From NCBI RefSeq assembly GCF_012273515.2, contig NZ_CP050975.2, positions 2,914,001-2,978,000 of the forward strand: a stretch of DNA of 64,000 bases, given 5' to 3'. Made by a program: the position numbers and the translations under genes. Shown here in pieces: positions 24,684 through 32,997 of the stretch; the stretch's first letter is position 1; every line of letters begins with the position of its first letter. This DNA is from Streptomyces sp. RPA4-2 (GTDB taxonomy: Bacteria; Actinomycetota; Actinomycetes; Streptomycetales; Streptomycetaceae). The notes beneath the pieces are model-generated. The model was not told the origin of the DNA, did not search any database, and saw only the letters and a program-made list of their open reading frames with translations.

Positions 24684-25880
24684 TCAGTCGCGTGCCGCCC
24701 GCAGCAGCGTGACCACGGCCGCCCCGCCGAGCCCGATGTTGTGGGCGAGGCCGACCCGCGCGTCCGCCACCTGGCGCTCGCCGGCCTCGCCCCGCAACTG
24801 CCAGACCAGCTCGGCCACCTGGGCGATCCCGGTCGCCCCCAGCGGGTGCCCCTTCGAGATCAGGCCGCCGGACGGGTTCACCACCCACCGCCCGCCGTAG
24901 GTGGTGGCCCCCGACTCGACGAGCTTGCCGGACTCCCCCTCGCCGCACATGCCGAGCGCCTCGTACGTCAGCAGTTCGTTGATCGAGAAGCAGTCGTGCA
25001 GTTCCACGACGTCCACGTCGTGGATGCCGAGCCCCGCCCGCTCGTAGACCTGGCGCGCGGCCTCCCGGGACATGGGCTGCCCCACGACGTCGATGCACGA
25101 CCCGGAGGCGAAGGACTCCTCGGTGTCCGTGGTCATCGCCTGCGCGACGATCTCCACCGCCCTGCCGCCCAGCCCGCGCTCCTCGGCGAACCGCTCGGAC
25201 ACGACGACGGCCGCCGCGGCGCCGTCGGAGGTGGGCGAGCACTGGAGCTTCGTCAGCGGCCGGTGCACGGCCCGGGAGGCGAGGACCTCGTCGACCCCGT
25301 ACACGTCCTGGAACTGGGCGTACGGGTTGTGGGCCGAGTGCCGGTGGTTCTTGGCACCGACGGCGGCGAGCTGCGCCTCGGTGGTCCCGTACCTCTCCAT
25401 GTGCTCGCGTGCCGCGTCACCGAAGATCTGCGCGGTGGGCGGGGACATCTCGAAGCCGTGCCGGGCGGCCATGATCCCGTAGTGCCGGGCCACCGGGGAG
25501 GTCGCGAAGTCCCCGCCGTCGGCCCCGCCGCCCAGCGCCCCGCGCTTCATCTTCTCGAACCCCAGTGCCAGCACGCAGTCCGAGATCCCACCCTCGACGA
25601 ACTGCCGCGCCAGCATCAGGGCGCTCGCCCCGGTGGCGCAGTTGTTGTTGACGTTGTAGACGGGCACGCCGGTCAGGCCCAGCTCGTAGGCGGCCCGCTG
25701 CCCGGCGGTGGAGGCCTGGAAGCAGTGGCCGACGGGCACCTGCCGGACGTCGGAGTACGCGATCCCCGCGTCCCGCAGGGCATGGGTGCCCGCCTCCTTC
25801 GCCATGTCCCAGTACTGCCACTCCCGGGTCTCCGGCTTCTCGAAACGGGTCATCCCGACCCCGACGACGTACGCCTTCAC
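24684..25880 (-). CDS. SCP-x type thiolase / lipid-transfer acetyl-CoA acetyltransferase
   Basis: The 398-residue thiolase has the nucleophile region (VYNVNNNCATGASALMLARQ), the SCP-x hallmark HDCFSINELLTYEALG and the C-terminal GHPLGATGIAQVAEL. It resembles mycobacterial Ltp proteins and the thiolase domain of sterol carrier protein x, which act on branched or steroid side-chain acyl-CoAs. The start is ATG at 25880. A KstR-type site lies 32 bp upstream and a second palindrome just beyond, so it is a likely member of the lipid regulon. The SCP2 lipid-binding domain itself is absent. Confidence 0.9.
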   Translation of the reverse strand: MKAYVVGVGMTRFEKPETREWQYWDMAKEAGTHALRDAGIAYSDVRQVPVGHCFQASTAGQRAAYELGLTGVPVYNVNNNCATGASALMLARQFVEGGISDCVLALGFEKMKRGALGGGADGGDFATSPVARHYGIMAARHGFEMSPPTAQIFGDAAREHMERYGTTEAQLAAVGAKNHRHSAHNPYAQFQDVYGVDEVLASRAVHRPLTKLQCSPTSDGAAAAVVVSERFAEERGLGGRAVEIVAQAMTTDTEESFASGSCIDVVGQPMSREAARQVYERAGLGIHDVDVVELHDCFSINELLTYEALGMCGEGESGKLVESGATTYGGRWVVNPSGGLISKGHPLGATGIAQVAELVWQLRGEAGERQVADARVGLAHNIGLGGAAVVTLLRAARD

Positions 25881-25911
25881 GGCACCCCCAGCCTCGCGGT
25901 GCGCGCCAGAC

Positions 25912-25925
25912 TAGAACACGTTCTA
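25912..25925. promoter_or_regulatory. KstR-type operator upstream of SCP-x thiolase
   Basis: TAGAACACGTTCTA fits TnnAACnnGTTnnA fully, with perfect 6-bp arms around AC. It lies 32 bp before the thiolase start on the minus strand. Confidence 0.78.
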
Positions 25926-25936
25926 TTGAGACACCA

Positions 25937-25957
25937 GATCTGACGGACGTTCAGATC
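25937..25957. promoter_or_regulatory. Second palindrome of the CTGACG class
   Basis: GATCTGA CGGACGT TCAGATC has perfect 7-bp arms. Its inner part, CTGACGGACGTTCAG, is a variant of the CTGACG-N3-CGTCAG motif. It sits 12 bp beyond the KstR-type site. Confidence 0.6.
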
Positions 25958-26114
25958 CTCACGAGAAGGTCAAGTTTTCGTTAGTACGCCGAAGCATCGG
26001 AATAGTTGCCCCGGCGCACCGGGTTCACCTTGCACGTATCCGCATCGACTCCCGCACGGATTCCCGCACGGATCGTTCCCCCGCTTTCCTCTCCCGGCCT
26101 GGAGGCCTCACGCA

Positions 26115-27854
26115 ATGACGCACACGACGACCCAACAGCCCGCCCGGAGGACCAGTACTGCGGTCGTGCCGGTGCTGGCCTTCGCGGGCATCGTTGTCGC
26201 GGTGATGCAGACCTTGCTCGTCCCGGTCATCAAGGACCTGCCGAAGCTGCTGGGCACCGCCCCCAGCAACGCCACCTGGGTCCTGACCTCGACGCTGCTC
26301 GCGGGAGCCGTCGCCACCCCGATCATGGGCCGGCTAGGTGACCTCTTCGGCAAGCGGCGCATGCTGCTCACGAGCCTGTCCGTGATGGTCGTCGGCTCGC
26401 TGATCGCCGGGTTCACCAGCGACCTGCTCGTGATGATCGCCGGCCGCGCGCTGCAGGGCTTCGCCATGGGCGCGATCCCGCTCGGCATCGGCCTGATGCG
26501 CGACATGCTGCCCCGCGAGAAGCTCGGCTCGGCGATGGCCCTGATGAGCTCCTCGATCGGCGTCGGCGGCGGTCTCGCACTCCCGCTCGCGGCCGTGGTC
26601 GCGCAGCACGCCGACTGGCACTCCCTGTTCTTCCTCGCCGCCGGGCTCGGCGTCGTCTCGATCGTGCTGACCCTCGTCGCCGTGCCGGAGTCCCCGATGC
26701 GCGCCGAGGGCACCTTCGACGTACTGGGGGCGATAGGCCTGTCCGCGGGTCTCGTCCTCTTCCTGCTGCCGATCACCAAGGGCAGCGACTGGGGCTGGAG
26801 CTCGGGCACCACGCTCGGCCTGTTCGCCGCGTCGGCCGTCGTGCTCGTGCTGTGGGGTGTGATGGAGCTGCGCGTGAAGGCGCCGCTGGTCGACCTGCGC
26901 ACCACCGTCCGCCGCTCGGTGCTCTTCACCAACCTCGCCTCGATCATGGTCGGTGTCTCCTTCTACGTCGTCTCCCTCGTCCTGCCGCAGCTCCTCCAGC
27001 TGCCGAAGGCCACCGGTTACGGCCTCGGCCAGTCGATGGTGGTCGCGGGTCTGTGCGTGGCGCCGCTCGGCCTGACGATGATGTTCACCGCGCCGGTCTA
27101 CGCCCGGATCTCCGCCAAGTACGGCCCCAAGGTCACGCTGATCCTCGGCATGCTGATCATCGGGATCGGCTACGGCGCGGGGCTCGGCCTGATGAGCGCC
27201 GCCTGGCAGACCATCGTGATCGCGGTGGTCCTGGGCGCGGGCATCGGCCTCGCCTACTCCTCGCTGCCCGCCCTGATCGTCGGCTCCGTCCCGGCCTCGG
27301 AGACGGGTGCGGCCAACGGTCTCAACACGCTGATGCGCTCGATCGGCACGTCGGTGTCCAGCGCCGTCATCGGCATGGTGCTCGCGAACACCGCGAACGA
27401 CGTCGGCGGTGTCGCGGTCCCGACCATGCACGGCTTCCGGGTCTCCTTCATGATCGCGACGGGCGCGGTGGCCGTGGGCCTGGTCATGGCCCTCTTCCTG
27501 CCCCGCCAGCGGCAGGCGACCAAGCCGCAGCTGCTCGCCAGCAGCGCCGAGGACGCCGCGCTGGAGCGGGCCCACGAGGTGCTCGGGGGCTTCCGCGGCC
27601 GGGTCCTGAACACCGACGGCGATCCCGTCGCCCGTGCCAAGGTCACCCTGATCGACCGGCGCGGCCGCCAGGCGGGCGCCACCCTCTCCGGGGAGGACGG
27701 CAGCTACACGCTGGCGGTGCCCGCCCAGGGCGCGTACGTCCTCGCGGCCAGGGCCGCGGGCCACGGCCCGCTCGCCTCCTCGGCGACGCACTCCGGCGAC
27801 GACCGCCCCGTCGACCTCGACCTCGCCCTGCCGGGCGAGACGGTCCCCGCGTAG
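26115..27854 (+). CDS. MFS multidrug-type transporter with C-terminal beta-sandwich domain
   Basis: The 579-residue protein has about 14 membrane helices of the DHA2/EmrB type. These include LLAGAVATPIMGRLGDLFGKRR in the 2-3 loop and the motif-C-like segment GLALPLAAVVAQHADWHSLF. Residues about 490-575 form an added domain (GFRGRVLNTDGDPVARAKVT, GEDGSYTLAVPAQGAYVL) resembling carboxypeptidase regulatory-like/Cna-B folds. With an even helix number that domain would be cytosolic, which is unusual since this fold is mostly extracellular. Exports an unknown small molecule by proton antiport. ATG at 26115 follows GGAGG-like sequence. Confidence 0.88.
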   Translation: MTHTTTQQPARRTSTAVVPVLAFAGIVVAVMQTLLVPVIKDLPKLLGTAPSNATWVLTSTLLAGAVATPIMGRLGDLFGKRRMLLTSLSVMVVGSLIAGFTSDLLVMIAGRALQGFAMGAIPLGIGLMRDMLPREKLGSAMALMSSSIGVGGGLALPLAAVVAQHADWHSLFFLAAGLGVVSIVLTLVAVPESPMRAEGTFDVLGAIGLSAGLVLFLLPITKGSDWGWSSGTTLGLFAASAVVLVLWGVMELRVKAPLVDLRTTVRRSVLFTNLASIMVGVSFYVVSLVLPQLLQLPKATGYGLGQSMVVAGLCVAPLGLTMMFTAPVYARISAKYGPKVTLILGMLIIGIGYGAGLGLMSAAWQTIVIAVVLGAGIGLAYSSLPALIVGSVPASETGAANGLNTLMRSIGTSVSSAVIGMVLANTANDVGGVAVPTMHGFRVSFMIATGAVAVGLVMALFLPRQRQATKPQLLASSAEDAALERAHEVLGGFRGRVLNTDGDPVARAKVTLIDRRGRQAGATLSGEDGSYTLAVPAQGAYVLAARAAGHGPLASSATHSGDDRPVDLDLALPGETVPA

Positions 27855-27865
27855 ATCCGAACGGA

Positions 27866-27910
27866 CCGGCACCACCGGAACCGGCACCACCGGAACCGGC
27901 ACCACCAGTC
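27866..27910. repeat. Three 15-bp tandem repeats
   Basis: Units of CCGGCACCACCGGAA start at 27866, 27881 and 27896; the third is degraded at its end. They begin 12 bp after the transporter stop. No function is assigned. Confidence 0.65.
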
Positions 27911-28053
27911 CCGTCGGCCGGGTCCCCGTGGGCCCCGGTCGGCCCCCCGCCTCCCCGGCAGCCCACCCCCGTCGCCCCCGCGGCGGGGGTGTGGTGCAGC
28001 ATGGGGCGCCCACGGACCCGCGCACGAGGGACCGGTACCAGCTGGAGGACCCC

Positions 28054-28704
28054 ATGCCCGCGGCACCCAAGCCGGAGATTCTCGCCGCCTTCGAGGCCGC
28101 CAAGGGGTTCATGCCGCTCGACGAGGGCCTCGCGCTGTACGACGCCGCGGTCGAGGCGGGCCGGCTGGGCCTGCCTCTCCTAGAGGTCGGCACCTACTGC
28201 GGGCGCTCCACGATCCTGCTCGCCGACGCGGCGCGCGCGGCCGGGGTGACGGCGATCACGGTCGACCATCACCGGGGCAGCGAGGAGCAGCAGCCCGGGT
28301 GGGAGTACCACGACCCGTCCACCGTCGACCCCGAGATCGGCCGGATGGACACGCTCCCCACCTTCCGCCGCACCCTCCACGGGGCGGGCCTGGAGGAGCA
28401 GGTGGTCGCGATCGTCGGCCGCTCACCGCAGATCGCCGCGTTCTGGGGGACGCCGCTGGGTCTCGTCTTCATCGACGGGGGTCACACCGACGAGCACGCG
28501 TCCGGCGACTACGACGGCTGGGCCCCGCATGTGGCCGAGGGCGGCCTGCTCCTGATCCACGACGTGTTCCCGGACCCCGCCGACGAGTTCACCGGCCAGG
28601 CCCCGTACCGCGTCTACCTCCGGGCCCTGGGGTCCGGCGCGTTCACGGAGATCTCGGCGACCGGCTCACTGCGCGTCCTGCGCCGAACGGGAGCAGGGAT
28701 CTGA
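28054..28704 (+). CDS. Class I SAM-dependent methyltransferase
   Basis: The 216-residue protein has a SAM-binding glycine-rich motif (LLEVGTYCGRSTILLADAAR), ITVDHHRGSEEQQPGWEYHD, and the acidic motif LVFIDGGHTDEHASGDYDGW typical of Methyltransf_24-like enzymes. The acceptor substrate is unknown. ATG at 28054 follows TGGAGGACCCC. The amidase gene starts 22 bp after its stop on the same strand, so the two may be cotranscribed. Confidence 0.85.
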   Translation: MPAAPKPEILAAFEAAKGFMPLDEGLALYDAAVEAGRLGLPLLEVGTYCGRSTILLADAARAAGVTAITVDHHRGSEEQQPGWEYHDPSTVDPEIGRMDTLPTFRRTLHGAGLEEQVVAIVGRSPQIAAFWGTPLGLVFIDGGHTDEHASGDYDGWAPHVAEGGLLLIHDVFPDPADEFTGQAPYRVYLRALGSGAFTEISATGSLRVLRRTGAGI

Positions 28705-28726
28705 GGGCCCGGTTAGAGTCGCAGAC

Positions 28727-29716
28727 GTGTCGTACGTAGGCCCTGACTTCGATCCTCCCCAGCCGCGCCGCTCCCGGCGCGGGCCGATGACCGTGGCGCT
28801 CGCCGCGCTGGTGCCCGGCGCACTGGTGGGATGGCTGGTGTGGCAGGCGGTGGGTGACCCGGGCGGTCCCTCCGGGGCCGCCGCGTCCTCGTCCGCCTCG
28901 CCGGCGTCCCCGTCCTCCGGGGCCGCCGCGTCCCGGACGCCGTCGGCGTCCGGGACGGACGAGGGGCAGCGACGGAGCCCGTCCCCCTCCGGGGCCTCCA
29001 CCGGTTCCGGTCCCTCCACCGCGGGCGGCCCCGCCGCCTCCGGCCCGCTCAAGGGCAAGGTCGTGGTCGTCGACCCAGGACACAACCCGGGCAACTTCGA
29101 GCACACGGCCGACATCAACCGCAAGGTGAACATCGGCACGAACTCCAAGGAGTGCGACACCACCGGCACGTCGACCAACGCGGGTTACGCCGAGGCCCGG
29201 TTCACCCTCGACGTCGCCCGCCGGCTGCGCACGCTCCTCCAACAGGAGGGCGCCACGGTGAAGTTCACCCAGGACGGCGGCCGCCCCTGGGGCCCGTGCG
29301 TCGACGAGCGGGCCCGGATCGGCAACGACGCGCACGCCGACGCGGTCGTCTCCATCCACGCGGACGGTTCCGCGGCCGGCAACCGCGGCTTCCACGTCAT
29401 CCTCCCCGCGTCCGTCCACTCGGGCGACGCCGACACCCGGCCCATCGTCGCCCCGTCGCGCGATCTGGGTGAGCGCATCGCGGGCAACTTCGTCCGCGCC
29501 ACCGGAAGCGCGCCCTCCAACTACATCGGCGGCGGCACCGGACTGGACGTCCGCAGCGATCTCGGCGGTCTCAATCTGTCAACGGTTCCCAAGGTGTTCA
29601 TCGAGTGCGGCAACATGCGCGATAGCAAGGACGCGGCGTTGCTGACCAGCGGCGCGTGGCGGCAGAAGGCGGCGCGTGGGATCTCTGAGGGAATCGTGGG
29701 TTTCCTGCGCGGGTAG
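28727..29716 (+). CDS. N-acetylmuramoyl-L-alanine amidase (Amidase_3)
   Basis: The 329-residue protein has one membrane segment (PMTVALAALVPGALVGWLVW), a Ser/Ala/Pro-rich linker of about 75 residues, and a zinc amidase domain. That domain holds VVVDPGHNPGNFEHTADI with the first His, the Glu in AGYAEARFTLDVARRL, VSIHADGSAAGNRGFH and the catalytic Glu in VFIECGNMRDSKDA. It cleaves the bond between N-acetylmuramic acid and L-alanine in peptidoglycan, acting outside the membrane as a tethered enzyme. The start is GTG at 28727. Confidence 0.93.
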   Translation: MSYVGPDFDPPQPRRSRRGPMTVALAALVPGALVGWLVWQAVGDPGGPSGAAASSSASPASPSSGAAASRTPSASGTDEGQRRSPSPSGASTGSGPSTAGGPAASGPLKGKVVVVDPGHNPGNFEHTADINRKVNIGTNSKECDTTGTSTNAGYAEARFTLDVARRLRTLLQQEGATVKFTQDGGRPWGPCVDERARIGNDAHADAVVSIHADGSAAGNRGFHVILPASVHSGDADTRPIVAPSRDLGERIAGNFVRATGSAPSNYIGGGTGLDVRSDLGGLNLSTVPKVFIECGNMRDSKDAALLTSGAWRQKAARGISEGIVGFLRG

Positions 29717-29874
29717 TGACCGGCGGGTCACACCTTCCGGACACCCCGATCAAGCGGGCGATAGTGTCGCCTTTACGATGTGGGGCCGCCCCCGCGCTTC
29801 ACACCAGGGCCTGACGGCGACATGGTGTCAGCGACGCCTCCACCGACGACGAGACGACTGACGAAGGACCTGAA

Positions 29875-30723
29875 GTGAATATCCGCTCCCTCACTCGAGG
29901 CGACGGCGTGGTGATCGGAGCAGCGGTACTGCTGTTCATCGCGTCGTTCCTCGCCATCTTTTCGATCGACGACGTCACCATCGGCGGGCAAACGATCAGC
30001 ACGGAAAGTCCCAGCACCTGGGCGAGCGGCTCCTTCGTGCTGAGCGTGGTCCTGGCCGGCATCATCGGTGCCGGGCTGGTCGTCGCTTCCCGCGCCCTGC
30101 CGCAGGTGCCCAAGGTCGCCGGACTCGACCTCGGCCCGTTCGGTGTCGCCCTCACCGTCTTCGCCGCGTGGAGCGCGCTCGGGAACGTCTTCGACCCGAC
30201 GGGCGGCGTCAACAACGTCAAGAACGCGGGCAGCGGTGTGGGTCCCGGCATCGGCCTCATCCTCGCCCTCATCGCGACGCTCGTCATGGCGGCCGCCGCG
30301 ATCGCCACCCCGCTGGTCCCGGCGCTCCAGGTCGCCCTCGTGCCCGCCCCGAAGCCCGCCACCCCCCAGCCCTACGGCGGTCAGCCGCAGGGTGGTTACG
30401 GGTACCCGGGTGCCCCGCAGCCGGGTCAGCCCTACGGCGGTCAGCCGCAGCAGGGGCAGTCGTTCGGCGCGCAGCCCAGCCAGCCGCAGCAGGCGCCGGC
30501 CCCGCAGGCGCAGCAGCCCGCCGGGGACTTCTCGCCGTTCTGGTTCGCCGTTCCGGTGCCGCGTCCGCTGTTCTCGGAGGACGGTTCGCCGGCGCCGATC
30601 GCCGAGCTCGCGCCGGGCACCTGGTACCTGGCCGTGGAGCAGCGTGGCCAGCACCTGGTGGCGCAGACGCAGGACGGCCGCCGCGGTGTGCTGCAGGACA
30701 TGTCAGGGATCCAGCGCGGCTGA
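29875..30723 (+). CDS. DUF5336 family membrane protein
   Basis: The 282-residue product has four hydrophobic helices (about residues 12-155, for example VVIGAAVLLFIASFLAIFSI and GIGLILALIATLVMAAAAI). A Pro/Gln/Gly-rich linker with repeated PYGGQPQ follows, then a C-terminal soluble segment (FWFAVPVPRPLFSEDGSPAP, PGTWYLAVEQRGQHLVAQTQ). This matches an actinobacterial family of unknown function. The start is GTG at 29875. The linker repeats are coded by near-identical 21-bp DNA units. Confidence 0.8.
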   Translation: MNIRSLTRGDGVVIGAAVLLFIASFLAIFSIDDVTIGGQTISTESPSTWASGSFVLSVVLAGIIGAGLVVASRALPQVPKVAGLDLGPFGVALTVFAAWSALGNVFDPTGGVNNVKNAGSGVGPGIGLILALIATLVMAAAAIATPLVPALQVALVPAPKPATPQPYGGQPQGGYGYPGAPQPGQPYGGQPQQGQSFGAQPSQPQQAPAPQAQQPAGDFSPFWFAVPVPRPLFSEDGSPAPIAELAPGTWYLAVEQRGQHLVAQTQDGRRGVLQDMSGIQRG

Positions 30724-30802
30724 CGCGCACCGCTTCCCCGCGGCCCCTCGCCCTTTCGGGCGGGGGGCCGTTGCCGTACAGTCGCCTGACGGTTGCACAG
30801 AG

Positions 30803-30817
30803 CTGACGATGCGTCAG
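30803..30817. promoter_or_regulatory. CTGACG-N3-CGTCAG palindrome before LLM gene
   Basis: CTGACG ATG CGTCAG is a perfect inverted repeat 21 bp before the LLM oxidoreductase start and matches the motif at 18842. Confidence 0.6.
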
Positions 30818-30838
30818 AACATGGCGCCTGGAGGGGAC

Positions 30839-31873
30839 ATGCGGCTCGGCCTCGCACTCGGCTACTGGGGGCGCGGCCCCTCCGCGGACCATCTGCCGCT
30901 GGCGCTGGAGGCGGAAAGGCTCGGCTATCACTCCGTGTGGACGGCCGAGTCCTGGGGTTCGGACGCCTTCACCCCGCTGACCTGGATCGCCGCGCAGACC
31001 ACCCGTATCCGCCTCGGCACGGCGGTCGCGCAGATGGCCGCCCGCTCCCCTACCACGACCGCGATGCACGCGCTCACGCTGGACCACCTCTCGGGCGGCC
31101 GGATGATGCTCGGCCTCGGCCTCTCGGGGCCGCAGGTGGTGGAGGGCTGGTACGGGCGCCCCTTCCCGAAGTCCCCGCTGACCGCGACCCGGGAGTACGT
31201 GGACGTCGTGCGCCAGGTCCTCAGACGCGAGGGGCCCGTGCGACTCGACGGGCGCTTCCATTCCCATCCCTACCGGGGGGCCGACGGCACCGGGCTCGGC
31301 AAGGCGCTGCGTCCGATCACCCATCCCCTCCGCGCCGACCTGCCCGTCCTGCTCGGCGCCGAGGGGCCGAAGAACATCGCGCAGACGACCCGGATCGCGG
31401 ACGGATGGCTGCCGCTGTACTGGTCGCCCACCCGCCCGCAGGCGTACGAGGCCGCGCTGGCGGAGCTGGGTGACGCCCGCGCGGGAGCGGGTGCGGCCCC
31501 GTTCCTCGTCGCGCCCATGGCCCACGTCCGCGTCTGCGACGACGTCGCCGAGGGGCTGCTGCCCGTCAAGGCGATGCTCGGCTTCTACATCGGCGGCATG
31601 GGGCACTCGGCGCGCAACTTCCACGCCGATCTGATGACCCGCATGGGCTACGAGGAGGAGGCGCGGCTCATCCAGGAGCTGTTCCTCGCCGGGCGCCGTC
31701 AGGAGGCGGTGCTGGCCGTGCCGGACGCCTTCGCCGACGAGATCTCACTGGTCGGGCCGCGTGAGCGCATCGCCGAACGGCTCGACCTGTGGCGCAAGGG
31801 TCCGGTGACAGACCTGCTGGCGCTGTCGCCGGACCCTCACTCGCTCCGCGTCCTGGCGGACCTCAACTCCTAG
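30839..31873 (+). CDS. LLM class F420-dependent oxidoreductase
   Basis: The 344-residue protein has the luciferase-like TIM-barrel sequence: MRLGLALGYWGRGPSADHLP, AERLGYHSVWTAESWGSDAF, RIRLGTAVAQMAARSPTTTA, MHALTLDHLSGGRMMLGLGL, and a C-terminal PRERIAERLDLW. The subgroup uses reduced F420 for hydride transfer in actinobacteria; several members act on lipids or CoA esters. ATG at 30839 follows GGAGGGGAC. The CTGACG palindrome upstream links it to the lipid-catabolism gene set in this window. Confidence 0.9.
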   Translation: MRLGLALGYWGRGPSADHLPLALEAERLGYHSVWTAESWGSDAFTPLTWIAAQTTRIRLGTAVAQMAARSPTTTAMHALTLDHLSGGRMMLGLGLSGPQVVEGWYGRPFPKSPLTATREYVDVVRQVLRREGPVRLDGRFHSHPYRGADGTGLGKALRPITHPLRADLPVLLGAEGPKNIAQTTRIADGWLPLYWSPTRPQAYEAALAELGDARAGAGAAPFLVAPMAHVRVCDDVAEGLLPVKAMLGFYIGGMGHSARNFHADLMTRMGYEEEARLIQELFLAGRRQEAVLAVPDAFADEISLVGPRERIAERLDLWRKGPVTDLLALSPDPHSLRVLADLNS

Positions 31874-31895
31874 GTCCGGCAGGGCCGAAGGGACT

Positions 31896-32468
31896 TCAGC
31901 CGTGGGTCAGCTGGGCGCTCGACGGCACCTTGTCGGTGACATTGGCGCCCGCGCTCTTACCGGCGTCCTTCACCTGGTTGATGATGTCGTCGAAGGAACC
32001 CACCGTGTCGTCGGTCGACTTGCCCTTGCGGAGCTTGGCGGGCAGGCCCTTGAGGGCGGTGATGCCCGCGGTCAGCGGGCCGATCGCCTTGGACAGGGTC
32101 GGGTCGCCCTTGGCGTTCTTGCTCGCCGCCTTGAGCCTGTTGTACGCGAAGGCGCCCGCGACGCCCGCCTTGATGAGTGCGAGCTTGCGTCCCTTCACGC
32201 CCTTCTTGAACTTTCCGGCCTTCCAGGGCTTCACGATCCACTGGTAGGTGGCTCCGGCCGCGAGGCTCGCGTTGGCCACGAAGCGGGTCTTCGAGAGCCT
32301 CTGCTTCTCTGCCGTGGTACTCGGGGACGGGGTCGCGGCCACCGCAGCTGCGACGGCCGCGGTGTCCTTGCGGGCACTGCTGCCGCTGCTTGAGCAGGCG
32401 GTGGCACCGGCGACCAGAGCACAGGAAAGAGTGAGCGCCACAATGAGGCGCCGTATCGATACAGGCAC
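31896..32468 (-). CDS. Putative lipoprotein of unknown function
   Basis: The 190-residue product starts with a type II signal peptide (RRLIVALTLSCALVAGATAC), with Cys after ATA as lipidation site. A short Ser/Thr linker and a Lys/Ala/Gly-rich, mainly helical domain follow. No family is recognised. GTG at 32468 follows GGAGGACCCC. It is convergent with the LLM gene, 22 bp apart, and divergent from a small membrane protein gene. A 9-bp-arm hairpin lies just upstream of the ribosome binding site. Confidence 0.78.
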   Translation of the reverse strand: MPVSIRRLIVALTLSCALVAGATACSSSGSSARKDTAAVAAAVAATPSPSTTAEKQRLSKTRFVANASLAAGATYQWIVKPWKAGKFKKGVKGRKLALIKAGVAGAFAYNRLKAASKNAKGDPTLSKAIGPLTAGITALKGLPAKLRKGKSTDDTVGSFDDIINQVKDAGKSAGANVTDKVPSSAQLTHG

Positions 32469-32492
32469 GGGGTCCTCCGGGGTGGGGGAACG

Positions 32493-32516
32493 GTTCTCCC
32501 CGGATGCGGGGAGAAC
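32493..32516. promoter_or_regulatory. Inverted repeat in lipoprotein 5' region
   Basis: GTTCTCCCC GGATGC GGGGAGAAC has perfect 9-bp arms. It lies 25 bp before the lipoprotein start and could be an operator or a 5' UTR hairpin. Confidence 0.5.
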
Positions 32517-32566
32517 ACGGCTCTTACAGCAGCCTCACCCGGCTCCGTGCATTACGCCACTTGGGC

Positions 32567-32584
32567 GAAACCCGTACGGGTTTC
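32567..32584. promoter_or_regulatory. Perfect 18-bp palindrome between divergent genes
   Basis: GAAACCCGTACGGGTTTC is a perfect dyad with no spacer. It lies 30 bp before the small membrane protein gene and 99 bp before the divergent lipoprotein gene, so it is a candidate shared operator. Confidence 0.55.
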
Positions 32585-32613
32585 AACCCTGAATACGCGG
32601 CAACCCGGACGGC

Positions 32614-32907
32614 ATGTCCCCTCGATATCGCAACGGCTCCAACCAGGCGGGCACGGTCATCGCGATCGTCGCCGACGTGATGGCCCTCATCCTGGGCCTG
32701 TGGATCCTCATGTATCTGCTGGACGCAAACCGGGCCAACGATCTGGTCCAGTTCGTCCACAACCTGGCGAGCTGGCTCGCGGGCTGGTCCCGTGACCTGT
32801 TCACCTTCGACGACGCATGGGCGCGCGTCGTCGCGGGCTACGGTCTCGCCGCCGTCGTCTACCTCTTCATCGGCCACGCCATCGCCAACCGCATGCACCG
32901 CCACTGA
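32614..32907 (+). CDS. Small membrane protein with two helices
   Basis: The 97-residue protein has two hydrophobic segments (VIAIVADVMALILGLWILMY and VVAGYGLAAVVYLFIGHAIA), a basic N-terminus and a His/Arg C-terminus. Between the helices is an amphipathic segment with several Trp. Similar small proteins are common in Streptomyces and have no known function. The start is ATG at 32614. A long stem-loop follows. Confidence 0.75.
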   Translation: MSPRYRNGSNQAGTVIAIVADVMALILGLWILMYLLDANRANDLVQFVHNLASWLAGWSRDLFTFDDAWARVVAGYGLAAVVYLFIGHAIANRMHRH

Positions 32908-32932
32908 GCCATTCCGGCACCACGGCTCGCAG

Positions 32933-32997
32933 GGCCGTGTCCGCCCCCGCCCACCGGGCTTCCGTCACCGATCCGGCCGGCAGGGGCGGACACGGCC
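32933..32997. terminator. Bidirectional stem-loop terminator
   Basis: GGCCGTGTCCGCCCC and GGGGCGGACACGGCC pair perfectly over 15 bp around a 35-nt loop, between convergent genes. Confidence 0.75.
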
